DNA of 64,000 nt from Microbispora catharanthi (GTDB taxonomy: Bacteria; Actinomycetota; Actinomycetes; Streptosporangiales; Streptosporangiaceae): positions 124,001 to 188,000 of the forward strand of contig NZ_VDMA02000002.1 in assembly GCF_006334915.2 (NCBI RefSeq), read 5' to 3'. Positions within the stretch are counted from its first letter, which is position 1; each line of letters begins with the position of its first letter. The position numbers and the translations under genes were made by a program. Of this stretch, positions 1 through 7,275 are shown in pieces. The notes beneath the pieces were generated by a model that saw only the letters and a program-made list of their open reading frames with translations, had not been told where the DNA came from and did not search any database.

Positions 1-10
1 AGCGCTCCCA

Positions 11-70
11 GACAGGATGCTCCTGTCAATGATGCCGGCGCTCCTGTCCATGGATGCTGGTGCTCCTGTC
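11..70. promoter_or_regulatory. TCCTGTC repeat cluster upstream of the E1 operon
   Basis: The heptamer TCCTGTC occurs at 21-27, 42-48 and 64-70, so the copies are 21 and 22 bp apart (two helical turns). The first copy also forms an inverted repeat with GACAGGA at 11-17 (GACAGGA-TGC-TCCTGTC). The array ends about 65 bp before the GTG start of E1alpha, where an operator array could sit. No factor is known to me for this site, and the left edge of the window may hide more copies. Confidence 0.4.
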
Positions 71-134
71 CCTGGCAGCGGCGCCCGGCGTCGAGCGCGC
101 CCTCGACCAGAGACGCACCAGGAGCGGACCACCT

Positions 135-1058
135 GTGATCGTCACCGCTGCACCGCCCCGGAGCCCGCGGCATGCCCTCAACGACGGGGATCTCCGCTCA
201 CTCCTCCTCATCCGGCACTTCGAACGCGCCCTGCTCCGCCTGTTCGAGCAGGGCGTGCTGAGCGGCACCACCCATACCTGCCTCGGGCAGGAGTACATCC
301 CGGTCACGCTGTCGGCCCTGCTCCGCGACGACGACTTCGTGTTCAGCAACCACCGGGGGCACGGCCACTTCCTCGCCCGCCATCCCGACCCGCACGGCCT
401 GCTCGCCGAGATCATGGGGCGGGAGGGCGCCCTGTGCGGGGGAGTCGGCGGCAGCCAGCACATCTACCACCGGCGTTTCCTGTCCACCGGCGTGCAGGGC
501 GAGAGCCTGCCCGTGGCGACCGGGGTGGCCTTGAAACTGGCCGGCACGGGAGCGCTGGCCTGCGCGTACATCGGAGACGGCACCTGGGGCGAGGGCGCCG
601 TCTACGAAGCGCTGAACATGGCGTCCCTCTGGCGGGTGCCGCTGCTCGTCGTGGTCGAGCACAACGGCATCGCCCAGTCGACCCCCACGTCCGCGCAGAT
701 GGCCGGCACGATCGCCGCCCGGGCGGCGGCCTTCGGCGTCCGCCACCACCACGTCACGTCCACGGACGTCGGCGAGATCAGGGACGCCCTCGCCCCGCTG
801 GTCGACGCCGTGCGGGCCGAGCCGTCCCCGCTGGTCGTCGAGTTCGCCACGCACCGCCTCGGACCGCACAGCAAGGGCGACGACACCCGCCCGCCGGAGG
901 AGATCCGCCGGGCACAGGAGTCCGACTGGTACGACCGGCACGCCGAGACCGATCCCGAGCGGTTCGCCCGGCTCGACCGGGAGCAGCGAGAGCTCGTCGA
1001 GCGGGTGGTCGCCGAGGTCTCCGCCCGGCCCCTCTCCCGGCCGGGAGGAGCGGCGTGA
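135..1058 (+). CDS. 2-oxo acid dehydrogenase E1 component, alpha subunit
   Basis: Thiamine-diphosphate-dependent decarboxylase subunit of a pyruvate/acetoin/branched-chain-type 2-oxo acid dehydrogenase complex, 307 aa, cytosolic. The TPP motif is visible as GDGTWGEGAVYEALN followed by EHNG, the usual GDG-to-NN signature with the first Asn replaced by His. The GTG at 135 is chosen because AGGAG lies about 10 nt upstream. A start at 54 would add a 27-residue extension unlike the family. The stop overlaps the next start by 4 nt (GTGA), giving translational coupling with E1beta. The separate alpha and beta genes fit acetoin or branched-chain type enzymes. The substrate cannot be assigned from sequence alone. 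Confidence 0.85.
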   Translation: MIVTAAPPRSPRHALNDGDLRSLLLIRHFERALLRLFEQGVLSGTTHTCLGQEYIPVTLSALLRDDDFVFSNHRGHGHFLARHPDPHGLLAEIMGREGALCGGVGGSQHIYHRRFLSTGVQGESLPVATGVALKLAGTGALACAYIGDGTWGEGAVYEALNMASLWRVPLLVVVEHNGIAQSTPTSAQMAGTIAARAAAFGVRHHHVTSTDVGEIRDALAPLVDAVRAEPSPLVVEFATHRLGPHSKGDDTRPPEEIRRAQESDWYDRHAETDPERFARLDREQRELVERVVAEVSARPLSRPGGAA

Positions 1059-2032
1059 CCAGGGTCTCCGAGCACCTCAACCAGGCGCTGCACGATCTCA
1101 TGGAGTCCGACCCCTCGGTCCACCTGCTCGGCGAGGACGTCAGCGACCCCTACGGCGGCGCGTTCAAGGTCACCCGGGGACTGTCCGGCCGGTTCGGCTC
1201 CCGCGTGAGGTCCACGCCGCTGAGCGAGGGCGCGATCGCCGGGGTCGGGGCCGGGCTGGCCCTGGCCGGCGACAAGGCCATCGTCGAGATCATGTTCGCC
1301 GACTTCGTGGCGCTGGCGTTCGACCAGATCACGAACTTCGCCGCCAAGTCCACCTCGATGTACGGCAGGCCCGTGCCGGTGCCGCTCGTGGTGCGCTGCC
1401 CCACGGGCGGCAACCGCGGCTACGGCCCGACCCACAGCCAGAACCCGCAGAAACACTTCATCGGCGTGCCGGGGCTGTCCCTGTTCGAGATGACGCCGTT
1501 CCACGACGCGGGCGAGCTGTTCTCCCGGATGTTCGGGCTCGGCCGACCCTGCCTGTTCTTCGAGGACAAGGTCCTGTACACGCGGCAGATGTACCGCACG
1601 GACGACCTGTTCCGGTTCGAGCTGGTGGACGACGTGGCGCGGGTGTACCTCGACGGCGCGGGCCGTCCCGACTGCACGCTGGTCACCCATGGCGGGCTCG
1701 TCCACCGGACGCTCGACGCCATGCGGGCGCTGCTCCTGGAGGACGACCTAATCTGCGAGCTGCTGGTGCCCGCCCAGCTCTACCCCGTGCCCCACCTGCC
1801 GGGACTGGAGGACGCGCCGCACGTCTGCGTCGTGGACGACGGAACCGAGGGCGGCACCTGGGCGGCCGAGGTGGCCACGGCGCTCTACCCGCGCCTGTGG
1901 GGCCGCCTGCGCCGCCCGATCACGCTGATCAACTCGGCGGACGGGGTGATCCCCGCCGCCCCCCATCTGGAACGCGAGGTGCTCGTGCAGGCCGACAGCA
2001 TCCGGGCCGCGGTGAGGGAGGCGCTGTCGTGA
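1055..2032 (+). CDS. 2-oxo acid dehydrogenase E1 component, beta subunit
   Basis: Beta subunit that completes the heterotetrameric E1, 325 aa. It opens with RVSEHLNQALHDLMESD and contains LLGEDVSDPYGGAFKVT and TPLSEGAIAGVGAGLAL, typical of transketolase-like pyrimidine-binding domains. GPTHSQNPQKHFIGVPGL is the conserved segment before the C-terminal transketolase domain. The GTG start overlaps the alpha stop, and the gene's own stop overlaps the E2 start by 4 nt, so the three subunits are made from one message. It acts with E1alpha to decarboxylate a 2-oxo acid and acylate the E2 lipoyl arm. Confidence 0.87.
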   Translation: MTRVSEHLNQALHDLMESDPSVHLLGEDVSDPYGGAFKVTRGLSGRFGSRVRSTPLSEGAIAGVGAGLALAGDKAIVEIMFADFVALAFDQITNFAAKSTSMYGRPVPVPLVVRCPTGGNRGYGPTHSQNPQKHFIGVPGLSLFEMTPFHDAGELFSRMFGLGRPCLFFEDKVLYTRQMYRTDDLFRFELVDDVARVYLDGAGRPDCTLVTHGGLVHRTLDAMRALLLEDDLICELLVPAQLYPVPHLPGLEDAPHVCVVDDGTEGGTWAAEVATALYPRLWGRLRRPITLINSADGVIPAAPHLEREVLVQADSIRAAVREALS

Positions 2033-3267
2033 CCGACTTCCGGGTGCCCAAGCTCAACAACAACGACACGTCGTACGTCCTGGTCGAGTGGCTGGCCGAG
2101 GACGGGCAGGCGGTGCGGGACGGCGATCCGATCGTGCTGCTGGAGACGTCGAAGGCGACCGAGGAGGTCGAGGCCCCGGCGGACGGCGTCCTGCGGCGGC
2201 TGCTCGCCGAGGGGGCCGAGTGCGAGCCGGGGCAGGTGATCGCCCGCCTGCTCGGGAGCGCGGACGAGGCCGCCGGGGACACCGCGGGCGAACCCGCGCA
2301 GGAGGCCGCCCAGAAGACCGCGCAGGAGGCCGCGGACGAGAACCCGGGCAGGCCGGAGACCCCGGTGCCGCCCGGCGACCCCTCCGGCGTGGTCGTCACG
2401 GCGCCCGCGCGCGAACTGATCGAGGCGCACGGCATCGCCATGGAGCGGGTGTACGCCCTCGGCCGCAAGGTGATCAGGCGGACCGACGTCGAGGAACTGC
2501 TCGGCGGACAGGCGCCGCCCTCCCCCGCCGCCGTCACCGGCGACGCCCCGGCAGCGGCCGGAGCGGGCGGGGACGACGACGCGCAGTGGATCACGCTGTC
2601 GCGGGCGCAGCAGCGGACGGCCGAGGTCGTCGAGCGGTCCCTCCGCGAGATCCCGGCGGCCTTCACGGCGATGAACGTCGACGTGACCGAGGTCCTGTCG
2701 CTCGCCCGCGACCTCACCCGCAGGCTGCGCACCCTGGTCGGCCTGCCCGAGATGGTGGTGAAGGCGGCCGGCGGGCTGCTCGACCGCTTCCCGATGTTCT
2801 TCGCGGAGCCCGGCCCCGGCCCGCGGGCGAGAAGGGCCGCCACCGCCGACGTGGGCGTGACGGTCGACGTGGGCCGCGGGCTGTTCATCCCGGTCGTCCG
2901 CGACGCCGGCAACCGGCCGCTCGCCGAGATCGCCGGCGACCTGGTCGGCTTCCGCAAGACGGCGCTTACCGGGTCGTTCCGGGAACGCGACCTCCAGGGG
3001 GGAGCCATCACGCTCACCCTGCACACGCACGACGGCATCGTGTTCGCCGTCCCGATCGTCTTCCCCGGCCAGACGTGCGCGCTGTCGCTGACCGCGCCGC
3101 GTTCGGAGGTCGTCCAAGACGGTTCGGGCTTCGCCGTACGCAGGACCGCCACAATAGGCCTCGCATACGACCACCGTTTCATCAACGGTCGCGATGCCGC
3201 GGAGTTCCTCGGCGAACTCCGCACGGCGCTCGAATCACCCGCGCGTTTCCTCACCGAGAATGGATGA
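2029..3267 (+). CDS. 2-oxo acid dehydrogenase E2 acyltransferase
   Basis: Dihydrolipoyl acyltransferase core, 412 aa. Residues 1-80 form one lipoyl domain with the attachment Lys at about 42 (ETSKATEEVEAP). An Ala/Pro/Glu-rich linker follows, then a peripheral subunit-binding domain (TAPARELIEAHGIAMERV, about 125-160) and a 2-oxoacid acyltransferase domain to the C-terminus. The catalytic motif reads DHRFING at 381-387: His382 is present, but the usual Asp of DHRxxDG is Asn386. The N-terminus (VPKLNNNDTSYVLVEWL) is also divergent. No E3 lipoamide dehydrogenase lies beside it, so the complex would borrow E3 from elsewhere. GTGA overlap with E1beta fixes the start. Confidence 0.82.
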   Translation: MTDFRVPKLNNNDTSYVLVEWLAEDGQAVRDGDPIVLLETSKATEEVEAPADGVLRRLLAEGAECEPGQVIARLLGSADEAAGDTAGEPAQEAAQKTAQEAADENPGRPETPVPPGDPSGVVVTAPARELIEAHGIAMERVYALGRKVIRRTDVEELLGGQAPPSPAAVTGDAPAAAGAGGDDDAQWITLSRAQQRTAEVVERSLREIPAAFTAMNVDVTEVLSLARDLTRRLRTLVGLPEMVVKAAGGLLDRFPMFFAEPGPGPRARRAATADVGVTVDVGRGLFIPVVRDAGNRPLAEIAGDLVGFRKTALTGSFRERDLQGGAITLTLHTHDGIVFAVPIVFPGQTCALSLTAPRSEVVQDGSGFAVRRTATIGLAYDHRFINGRDAAEFLGELRTALESPARFLTENG

Positions 3268-3271
3268 AGCC

Positions 3272-4594
3272 ATGAACTCACCCGCACGGTTTCCGGCCGA
3301 CTTCGTCTGGGGCGCGTCCACCGCGGCATACCAGATCGAGGGCGCGACCACGGAGGACGGCCGCGGGCCCTCGGTGTGGGACACCTTCTGCGCGGTCCCC
3401 GGCAACGTACGCGACGGCGACAGCGGAGAGCACGCCGCCGACCACTACCACCGATACAACGAGGACCTGGATCTGATCGCCGATCTGGGCCTGGGCAGCT
3501 ACCGCTTCTCCATCGCCTGGCCGCGGATCCAGCCGACCGGCTCGGGCAAGCCCAACCAGAAGGGCCTCGACTTCTACCGCCGGCTCGTGGACGGGCTGGC
3601 CGAACGCGACGTCCGGCCGATGGCCACGCTCTTCCACTGGGACCTGCCGCAGGAACTGCAGGACCGAGGGGGCTGGGAGAACCGGGACACGGCCGAACGC
3701 TTCGCCGAGTACGCCGAGATCTGCTTCGACGCCCTGGAGATCAGGGACTGGCTGACGATCAACGAGCCCAAGACCGTGGTCGACTGCGGATACCGCTTCG
3801 GCAGCCACGCGCCGGGCTTCAAGGACGACGCGCGCGCGTTCGTCGCCTGCCATCACCTGCTGCTCGCCCACGGCCTCGCCTCCCGGGTGCTGCACGAGCG
3901 GCACCCCGGACGCCGCATCGGGCCGGCGCTCAACCTGCACCCCACCTACGCGGCCGACGACACGCCGGAGGCGCGCGAGGCGGCCCACCACCAGGACGGG
4001 CTGGAGAACCGGCTCTACCTCGACCCCGTGTTCAAGGGCCGCTACCCCGAGGACACGCTGCGCTGGATCTCCGAGCGCGGCCCGATGGCCGACCACATTC
4101 TCGACGGAGACCTCGGCGTCATCAGCGAGCCCGTCGACGTCCTCGGCGTGCAGTACTACACCCCGGTCTTCGTGGACGGCAAGGGCGAGCGGGTCTTCCT
4201 GCACGAGCGGGCCCAGGCCGAGTGGCTGGAGATCTACCCCGAAGGCCTCCACGACATCCTCGTCCGGGTGCAGCGGGACTACCCCGGCGTGCCGATGGTC
4301 ATCACCGAGAACGGTCTGGCCACCGTGGACGGGGTCGACGCCGACGGCCGCGTCCGCGACGAGCGACGGATCGCGTACCTGCGCGACCACCTGAACGCGG
4401 TGCACCGCGCCATGGAGGCCGGCGCGCGGGTCGAGGGCTACCACGTGTGGTCGCTGCTCGACAACTTCGAGTGGGCCGAGGGGTACAGCCAGCGGTTCGG
4501 CATCGTGCACGTGGACTACACGACGCAGCAGCGCACTCCCAAGGACAGCGCGTTCTGGTACCGCGACGTGGTGAAGAGCGGCGAACTGCGCTGA
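3272..4594 (+). CDS. GH1 family beta-glucosidase
   Basis: Retaining glycoside hydrolase family 1 enzyme, 440 aa, the usual size, with no signal peptide, so probably cytosolic cleavage of imported beta-glucosides such as cellobiose. It has FVWGASTAAYQIEGA near the N-terminus, TLFHWDLPQ, the acid/base Glu165 in TINEP and the nucleophile Glu346 in ITENG. WSLLDNFEWAEGY near the end is the GH1 aglycone/glycone-site segment. It begins 4 nt after the E2 stop (an ATG at 3260 is an in-frame alternative). It could be cotranscribed with the E1/E2 operon, although the function looks unrelated. A cellobiose-type operator lies 370 bp downstream at the next promoter. Confidence 0.93.
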   Translation: MNSPARFPADFVWGASTAAYQIEGATTEDGRGPSVWDTFCAVPGNVRDGDSGEHAADHYHRYNEDLDLIADLGLGSYRFSIAWPRIQPTGSGKPNQKGLDFYRRLVDGLAERDVRPMATLFHWDLPQELQDRGGWENRDTAERFAEYAEICFDALEIRDWLTINEPKTVVDCGYRFGSHAPGFKDDARAFVACHHLLLAHGLASRVLHERHPGRRIGPALNLHPTYAADDTPEAREAAHHQDGLENRLYLDPVFKGRYPEDTLRWISERGPMADHILDGDLGVISEPVDVLGVQYYTPVFVDGKGERVFLHERAQAEWLEIYPEGLHDILVRVQRDYPGVPMVITENGLATVDGVDADGRVRDERRIAYLRDHLNAVHRAMEAGARVEGYHVWSLLDNFEWAEGYSQRFGIVHVDYTTQQRTPKDSAFWYRDVVKSGELR

Positions 4595-4616
4595 CACCCC
4601 TGCGGGCCCGCACGGT

Positions 4617-4658
4617 CCAATGAACAGGGCCCGATGAGCAGGGCCCGATGAACAGGGC
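4617..4658. repeat. Three tandem 14-bp repeats
   Basis: Three adjacent copies of the unit CCRATGARCAGGGC start at 4617, 4631 and 4645. A shorter degenerate fourth (CCGGCAACAGGC) runs into the following hairpin. They lie just after the beta-glucosidase stop. The intergenic stretch 4595-5084 also holds the hairpin at 4668 and the promoter/operator at 4927-4979. Between about 4700 and 4920 I see nothing convincing. Confidence 0.75.
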
Positions 4659-4667
4659 CCGGCAACA

Positions 4668-4692
4668 GGCCGGCGGCTTTCCGCCGCCGGCC
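4668..4692 (+). terminator. GC-rich hairpin after the beta-glucosidase gene
   Basis: Arms GGCCGGCGG (4668-4676) and CCGCCGGCC (4684-4692) form a perfect 9-bp stem with a 7-nt loop, 73 bp after the stop codon. There is no U tract, as is common in actinomycete terminators. Confidence 0.55.
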
Positions 4693-4926
4693 CGGGCTTC
4701 TCCCCGCGCCTTTTCCACCGGCGATTCCCGCGGCCCGGTTGACACCGGCCGCGCCTATTCGCGTGCCCGGAAACCATGGTGCGCGACGGCACGATGACGG
4801 CTGCCCGGAGCTGCTGAAACTTTCAGCACGGAATGGTGGGCGGTCGCCCATGCACGTGCATGCGAGAACCGGTCTGCGGCAAATTGATGCCGTTATACCG
4901 ATCTACGCGATAATCCCGCGAATAAG

Positions 4927-4955
4927 TTGACGCGTCCGCCGAAAAGACTTAGCTT
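4927..4955 (+). promoter_or_regulatory. Promoter of the epimerase-kinase operon
   Basis: TTGACG at 4927-4932, a 17-bp spacer, then TAGCTT at 4950-4955 match a housekeeping sigma promoter. The predicted transcription start falls at the edge of the operator palindrome at 4964, leaving a roughly 120-nt leader before the GTG at 5085. Confidence 0.65.
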
Positions 4956-4963
4956 TACCCGAA

Positions 4964-4979
4964 GTGGGAGCGCTCCCAC
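4964..4979. promoter_or_regulatory. LacI-family (CebR-like) operator
   Basis: GTGGGAGCGCTCCCAC is a perfect 16-bp palindrome whose core TGGGAGCGCTCCCA equals the consensus described for the cellobiose repressor CebR of Streptomyces. A half site (GCTCCCAC) follows at 4983-4990. It covers the predicted transcription start, so a repressor would block initiation. No lacI-type gene is in the window. Confidence 0.75.
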
Positions 4980-5084
4980 CATGCTCCCACCCCGCTTGGA
5001 TCAAGCGCGATGAGCTGGGATAAAGTCCCTGCATACCGTCAGATGACCCGCTTCTTGACGTCGCGTCAGCGAGAGGACTCCCCC

Positions 5085-5981
5085 GTGCCCGATTACACGA
5101 TTGCCGGCGGCGGATACCAGGCCACGATCAGCGAGCGGGGCGGCGCGCTCCGGGCGTTGTCCCACGAGGGCCGCGATCTGGTGACGAGCTGGCCGGAAGG
5201 CGGGCCGGTCCCCTACTACAGCGGCACCATCCTGGCCCCGTGGCCGAACCGGGTGGTCGGCGGCACGTACGTCTTCGAGGGGCGGCGCCGCCATCTGCCG
5301 GTGAACGAGCCCGACCGCGGCCACGCCCTGCACGGCCTGGTCGCCGAGCTCGACTGGAAGTGCGCGGAGCTGCTGTCGGTCGAGGACCACCACGGCCACG
5401 TACGGCTGACGCACGTCGTGGAGCCAACCGAGGGCTACCCGCACAGGATCGCCCTGGAGGTGCGGCACTCGGTGTCCGAGGAGGGCCTGTCGACCACGCT
5501 GACGGCGCAGAACGTGGGCGAGACGGCGGCGCCGTACGGCTGCGGGCCGCACCCGTGGCTGCTTGCCGGGTCCGACGTCACCGCCTACGAGCTCGGCCTG
5601 CCGGCCGGGCGGGTGCTGCTCACCGACGACCTGCTCGCCCCCACCGACCTGGTGGAGGTCGCGGAGACGCCGTACGACTTCAGGACGCCGCGCGTGATCG
5701 GGGACACCGCCGTCGACCACGCCTTCACGGGCGTGACGGAGGGGCGCGTGCGCGTGCTCGGGCCCGAGGGCGGGGTGGAGCTCACCTGGGACCCGGCGGT
5801 GATGCCGTGGGTCCAGGTCTGCACCGGCACGGGGCTCGGCCACCGGGGGCTGGCCGTGGAGCCGATGACCTGCCCGCCCGACGCGTTCAACTCGGGCACG
5901 GATCTGATCGTTCTGCAGCCGGGGGACAAGCACGAGGCCACGTGGACCATCGCGGTCACCACTGCGTCATTGGAAGGGTGA
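5085..5981 (+). CDS. Aldose 1-epimerase family protein
   Basis: Galactose-mutarotase-like enzyme, 298 aa, that interconverts alpha and beta anomers of a free sugar in the cytosol. Family signatures are APWPNRVVGGTY (substrate Arg), NEPDRGHALHGL (first His), YGCGPHPWL (catalytic His) and AVEPMTCPPDAFNSG (catalytic Glu). The GTG at 5085 is preferred because GAGAGG sits 8 nt upstream; in-frame ATGs at 5010 and 5043 lack a good site. It is first in an operon under the CebR-like operator, consistent with a sugar-induced role. The next gene follows without spacing (TGAATG). Confidence 0.88.
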   Translation: MPDYTIAGGGYQATISERGGALRALSHEGRDLVTSWPEGGPVPYYSGTILAPWPNRVVGGTYVFEGRRRHLPVNEPDRGHALHGLVAELDWKCAELLSVEDHHGHVRLTHVVEPTEGYPHRIALEVRHSVSEEGLSTTLTAQNVGETAAPYGCGPHPWLLAGSDVTAYELGLPAGRVLLTDDLLAPTDLVEVAETPYDFRTPRVIGDTAVDHAFTGVTEGRVRVLGPEGGVELTWDPAVMPWVQVCTGTGLGHRGLAVEPMTCPPDAFNSGTDLIVLQPGDKHEATWTIAVTTASLEG

Positions 5982-6986
5982 ATGGACAGCAAGACGAAGA
6001 GGCGGTTGTCCCCCGCCCAGCTCGACGAGGTCACCCGCGACGCGCTGGGCTGCGGGGTGACCTCGTCGGAGGAGCTCGCCGACGGCTTCGCGAACGCCGT
6101 CTGGCGGCTCGGCCTCGACGACGGACGTCAGGTGGTGCTCAAGCTCGGGCCGCCGCCCGATCTGCGGCTGCTGGCCTACGAGCGCCACCTGCTGCGCACC
6201 GAGGCGATGGTCTACCACCTCGCCCAGCCCGTGGGGCTGCCGATGCCCACCCTGCTCAAGGCGTCGTTCGACGACCCGCTGCTGGGCGGCGACTACCTCA
6301 TCCTGTCCGCCCTCGACGGGATGCCGTGGAACCGGACGTCGCTCAGCCCCGCGGAGGAGAGCGCGCTCCGGTTCGAACTGGGCCGCCACCTCGCCCGCCT
6401 GCACGCCATCCCGGGCACGGGCGTCTTCGGCTACCCGTACGCCGGGCTGACCGGCCGGACCTGGCGGGAGGCGTTCCTCGTCATGGTCGGCGCCCTGCTG
6501 GACGACGCGGTCTACTACAACACCCCGCTCCCCGCGACGATCGTGGAGATCGTCGGGCTCGTCCACATGAACGCGCACGTTCTCGACCAGGTCACCACCC
6601 CGTCGCTGGTGCACTTCGACATGTGGCCGGGCAACGTGTTCCTGAACGGCGACAAGCGCGTCCAGGCGCTCATCGACCACGAGAGGGCGTTCTGGGGCGA
6701 TCCGCTCGCCGACTTCGTCACCCCCACCATCTTCGACGAGCTGCGCGAGGACGATCCGATGCTCGCGGGCTACCGGCAGGAGGCCGGCCCGCTGACGCTG
6801 GACCACGCCGCCCGCGTCCGGATCGCCCTCTACCGGGTCTACCTCTACCTGATCATGCTGGTTGAGGACGGCCCGCGGCAGTATCCGGAGGAGGCCTACG
6901 CCCCCACCAGGGACATCACCACGCGGTCACTGGTCGCCTGCCTGGACCTGCTGCGCGCGGGGTCCCGGAACCACGCGCACGTCTGA
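5982..6986 (+). CDS. APH-type phosphotransferase (sugar or aminoglycoside kinase fold)
   Basis: Protein-kinase-like small-molecule kinase, 334 aa. The catalytic loop is HFDMWPGNVF (Brenner pattern HxDxxxxN) and the metal-binding segment is IDHERAFWGDP. VVLKLG in the N-lobe supplies the ATP Lys. The start codon directly follows the epimerase stop, so the two are cotranscribed and share the LacI-type operator. That context favours a sugar or sugar-derived substrate over an antibiotic, but this is inference; the sequence alone says only phosphotransferase enzyme family. Confidence 0.75.
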   Translation: MDSKTKRRLSPAQLDEVTRDALGCGVTSSEELADGFANAVWRLGLDDGRQVVLKLGPPPDLRLLAYERHLLRTEAMVYHLAQPVGLPMPTLLKASFDDPLLGGDYLILSALDGMPWNRTSLSPAEESALRFELGRHLARLHAIPGTGVFGYPYAGLTGRTWREAFLVMVGALLDDAVYYNTPLPATIVEIVGLVHMNAHVLDQVTTPSLVHFDMWPGNVFLNGDKRVQALIDHERAFWGDPLADFVTPTIFDELREDDPMLAGYRQEAGPLTLDHAARVRIALYRVYLYLIMLVEDGPRQYPEEAYAPTRDITTRSLVACLDLLRAGSRNHAHV

Positions 6987-6988
6987 GG

Positions 6989-7156
6989 TCACGCCTCCAG
7001 CGTGAGGGACTGCGAGCCGCACCCGTTGCCGGTGTGCGGCTCGGAGTCGCCGGTCGCGGCGAGGGCCGCGGGCGCTCCGACGGTCAGCGACGCCACAAGG
7101 GACAGGACCATCGCCCCGGCCGCGACACGGGGCAGGTGACTGACACGAGCACTCAC
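6989..7156 (-). CDS. Small secreted peptide, function unknown
   Basis: 55-codon frame starting at GTG 7156 with GGAGT just upstream (a longer form from 7225 is possible). It encodes SARVSHLPRV, a hydrophobic stretch GAMVLSLVASLTVG and an Ala-rich cleavage site (PAALA/ATG), leaving a mature peptide of about 21 residues, ATGDSEPHTGNGCGSQSLTL and two more. One Cys is present. It is convergent with the kinase gene, 2 nt apart. I recognise no family. The signal-peptide architecture is the main support. Confidence 0.45.
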   Translation of the reverse strand: MSARVSHLPRVAAGAMVLSLVASLTVGAPAALAATGDSEPHTGNGCGSQSLTLEA

Positions 7157-7275
7157 AGCGGACTCCAGAAGGCCGACTCCATTGATCACAAAATAGCGGT
7201 CCCGCGCGCGCTCCGGTAGGCCCACATCTGGCGGCCCGGCCCCCCGCGTGAGATGATTTCAGCGGGTGATGAATT

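Noticed and set aside
4739..4930. 63-codon frame before the CebR-like site
   Set aside because: No ribosome site, mixed composition, and it runs into a promoter region.
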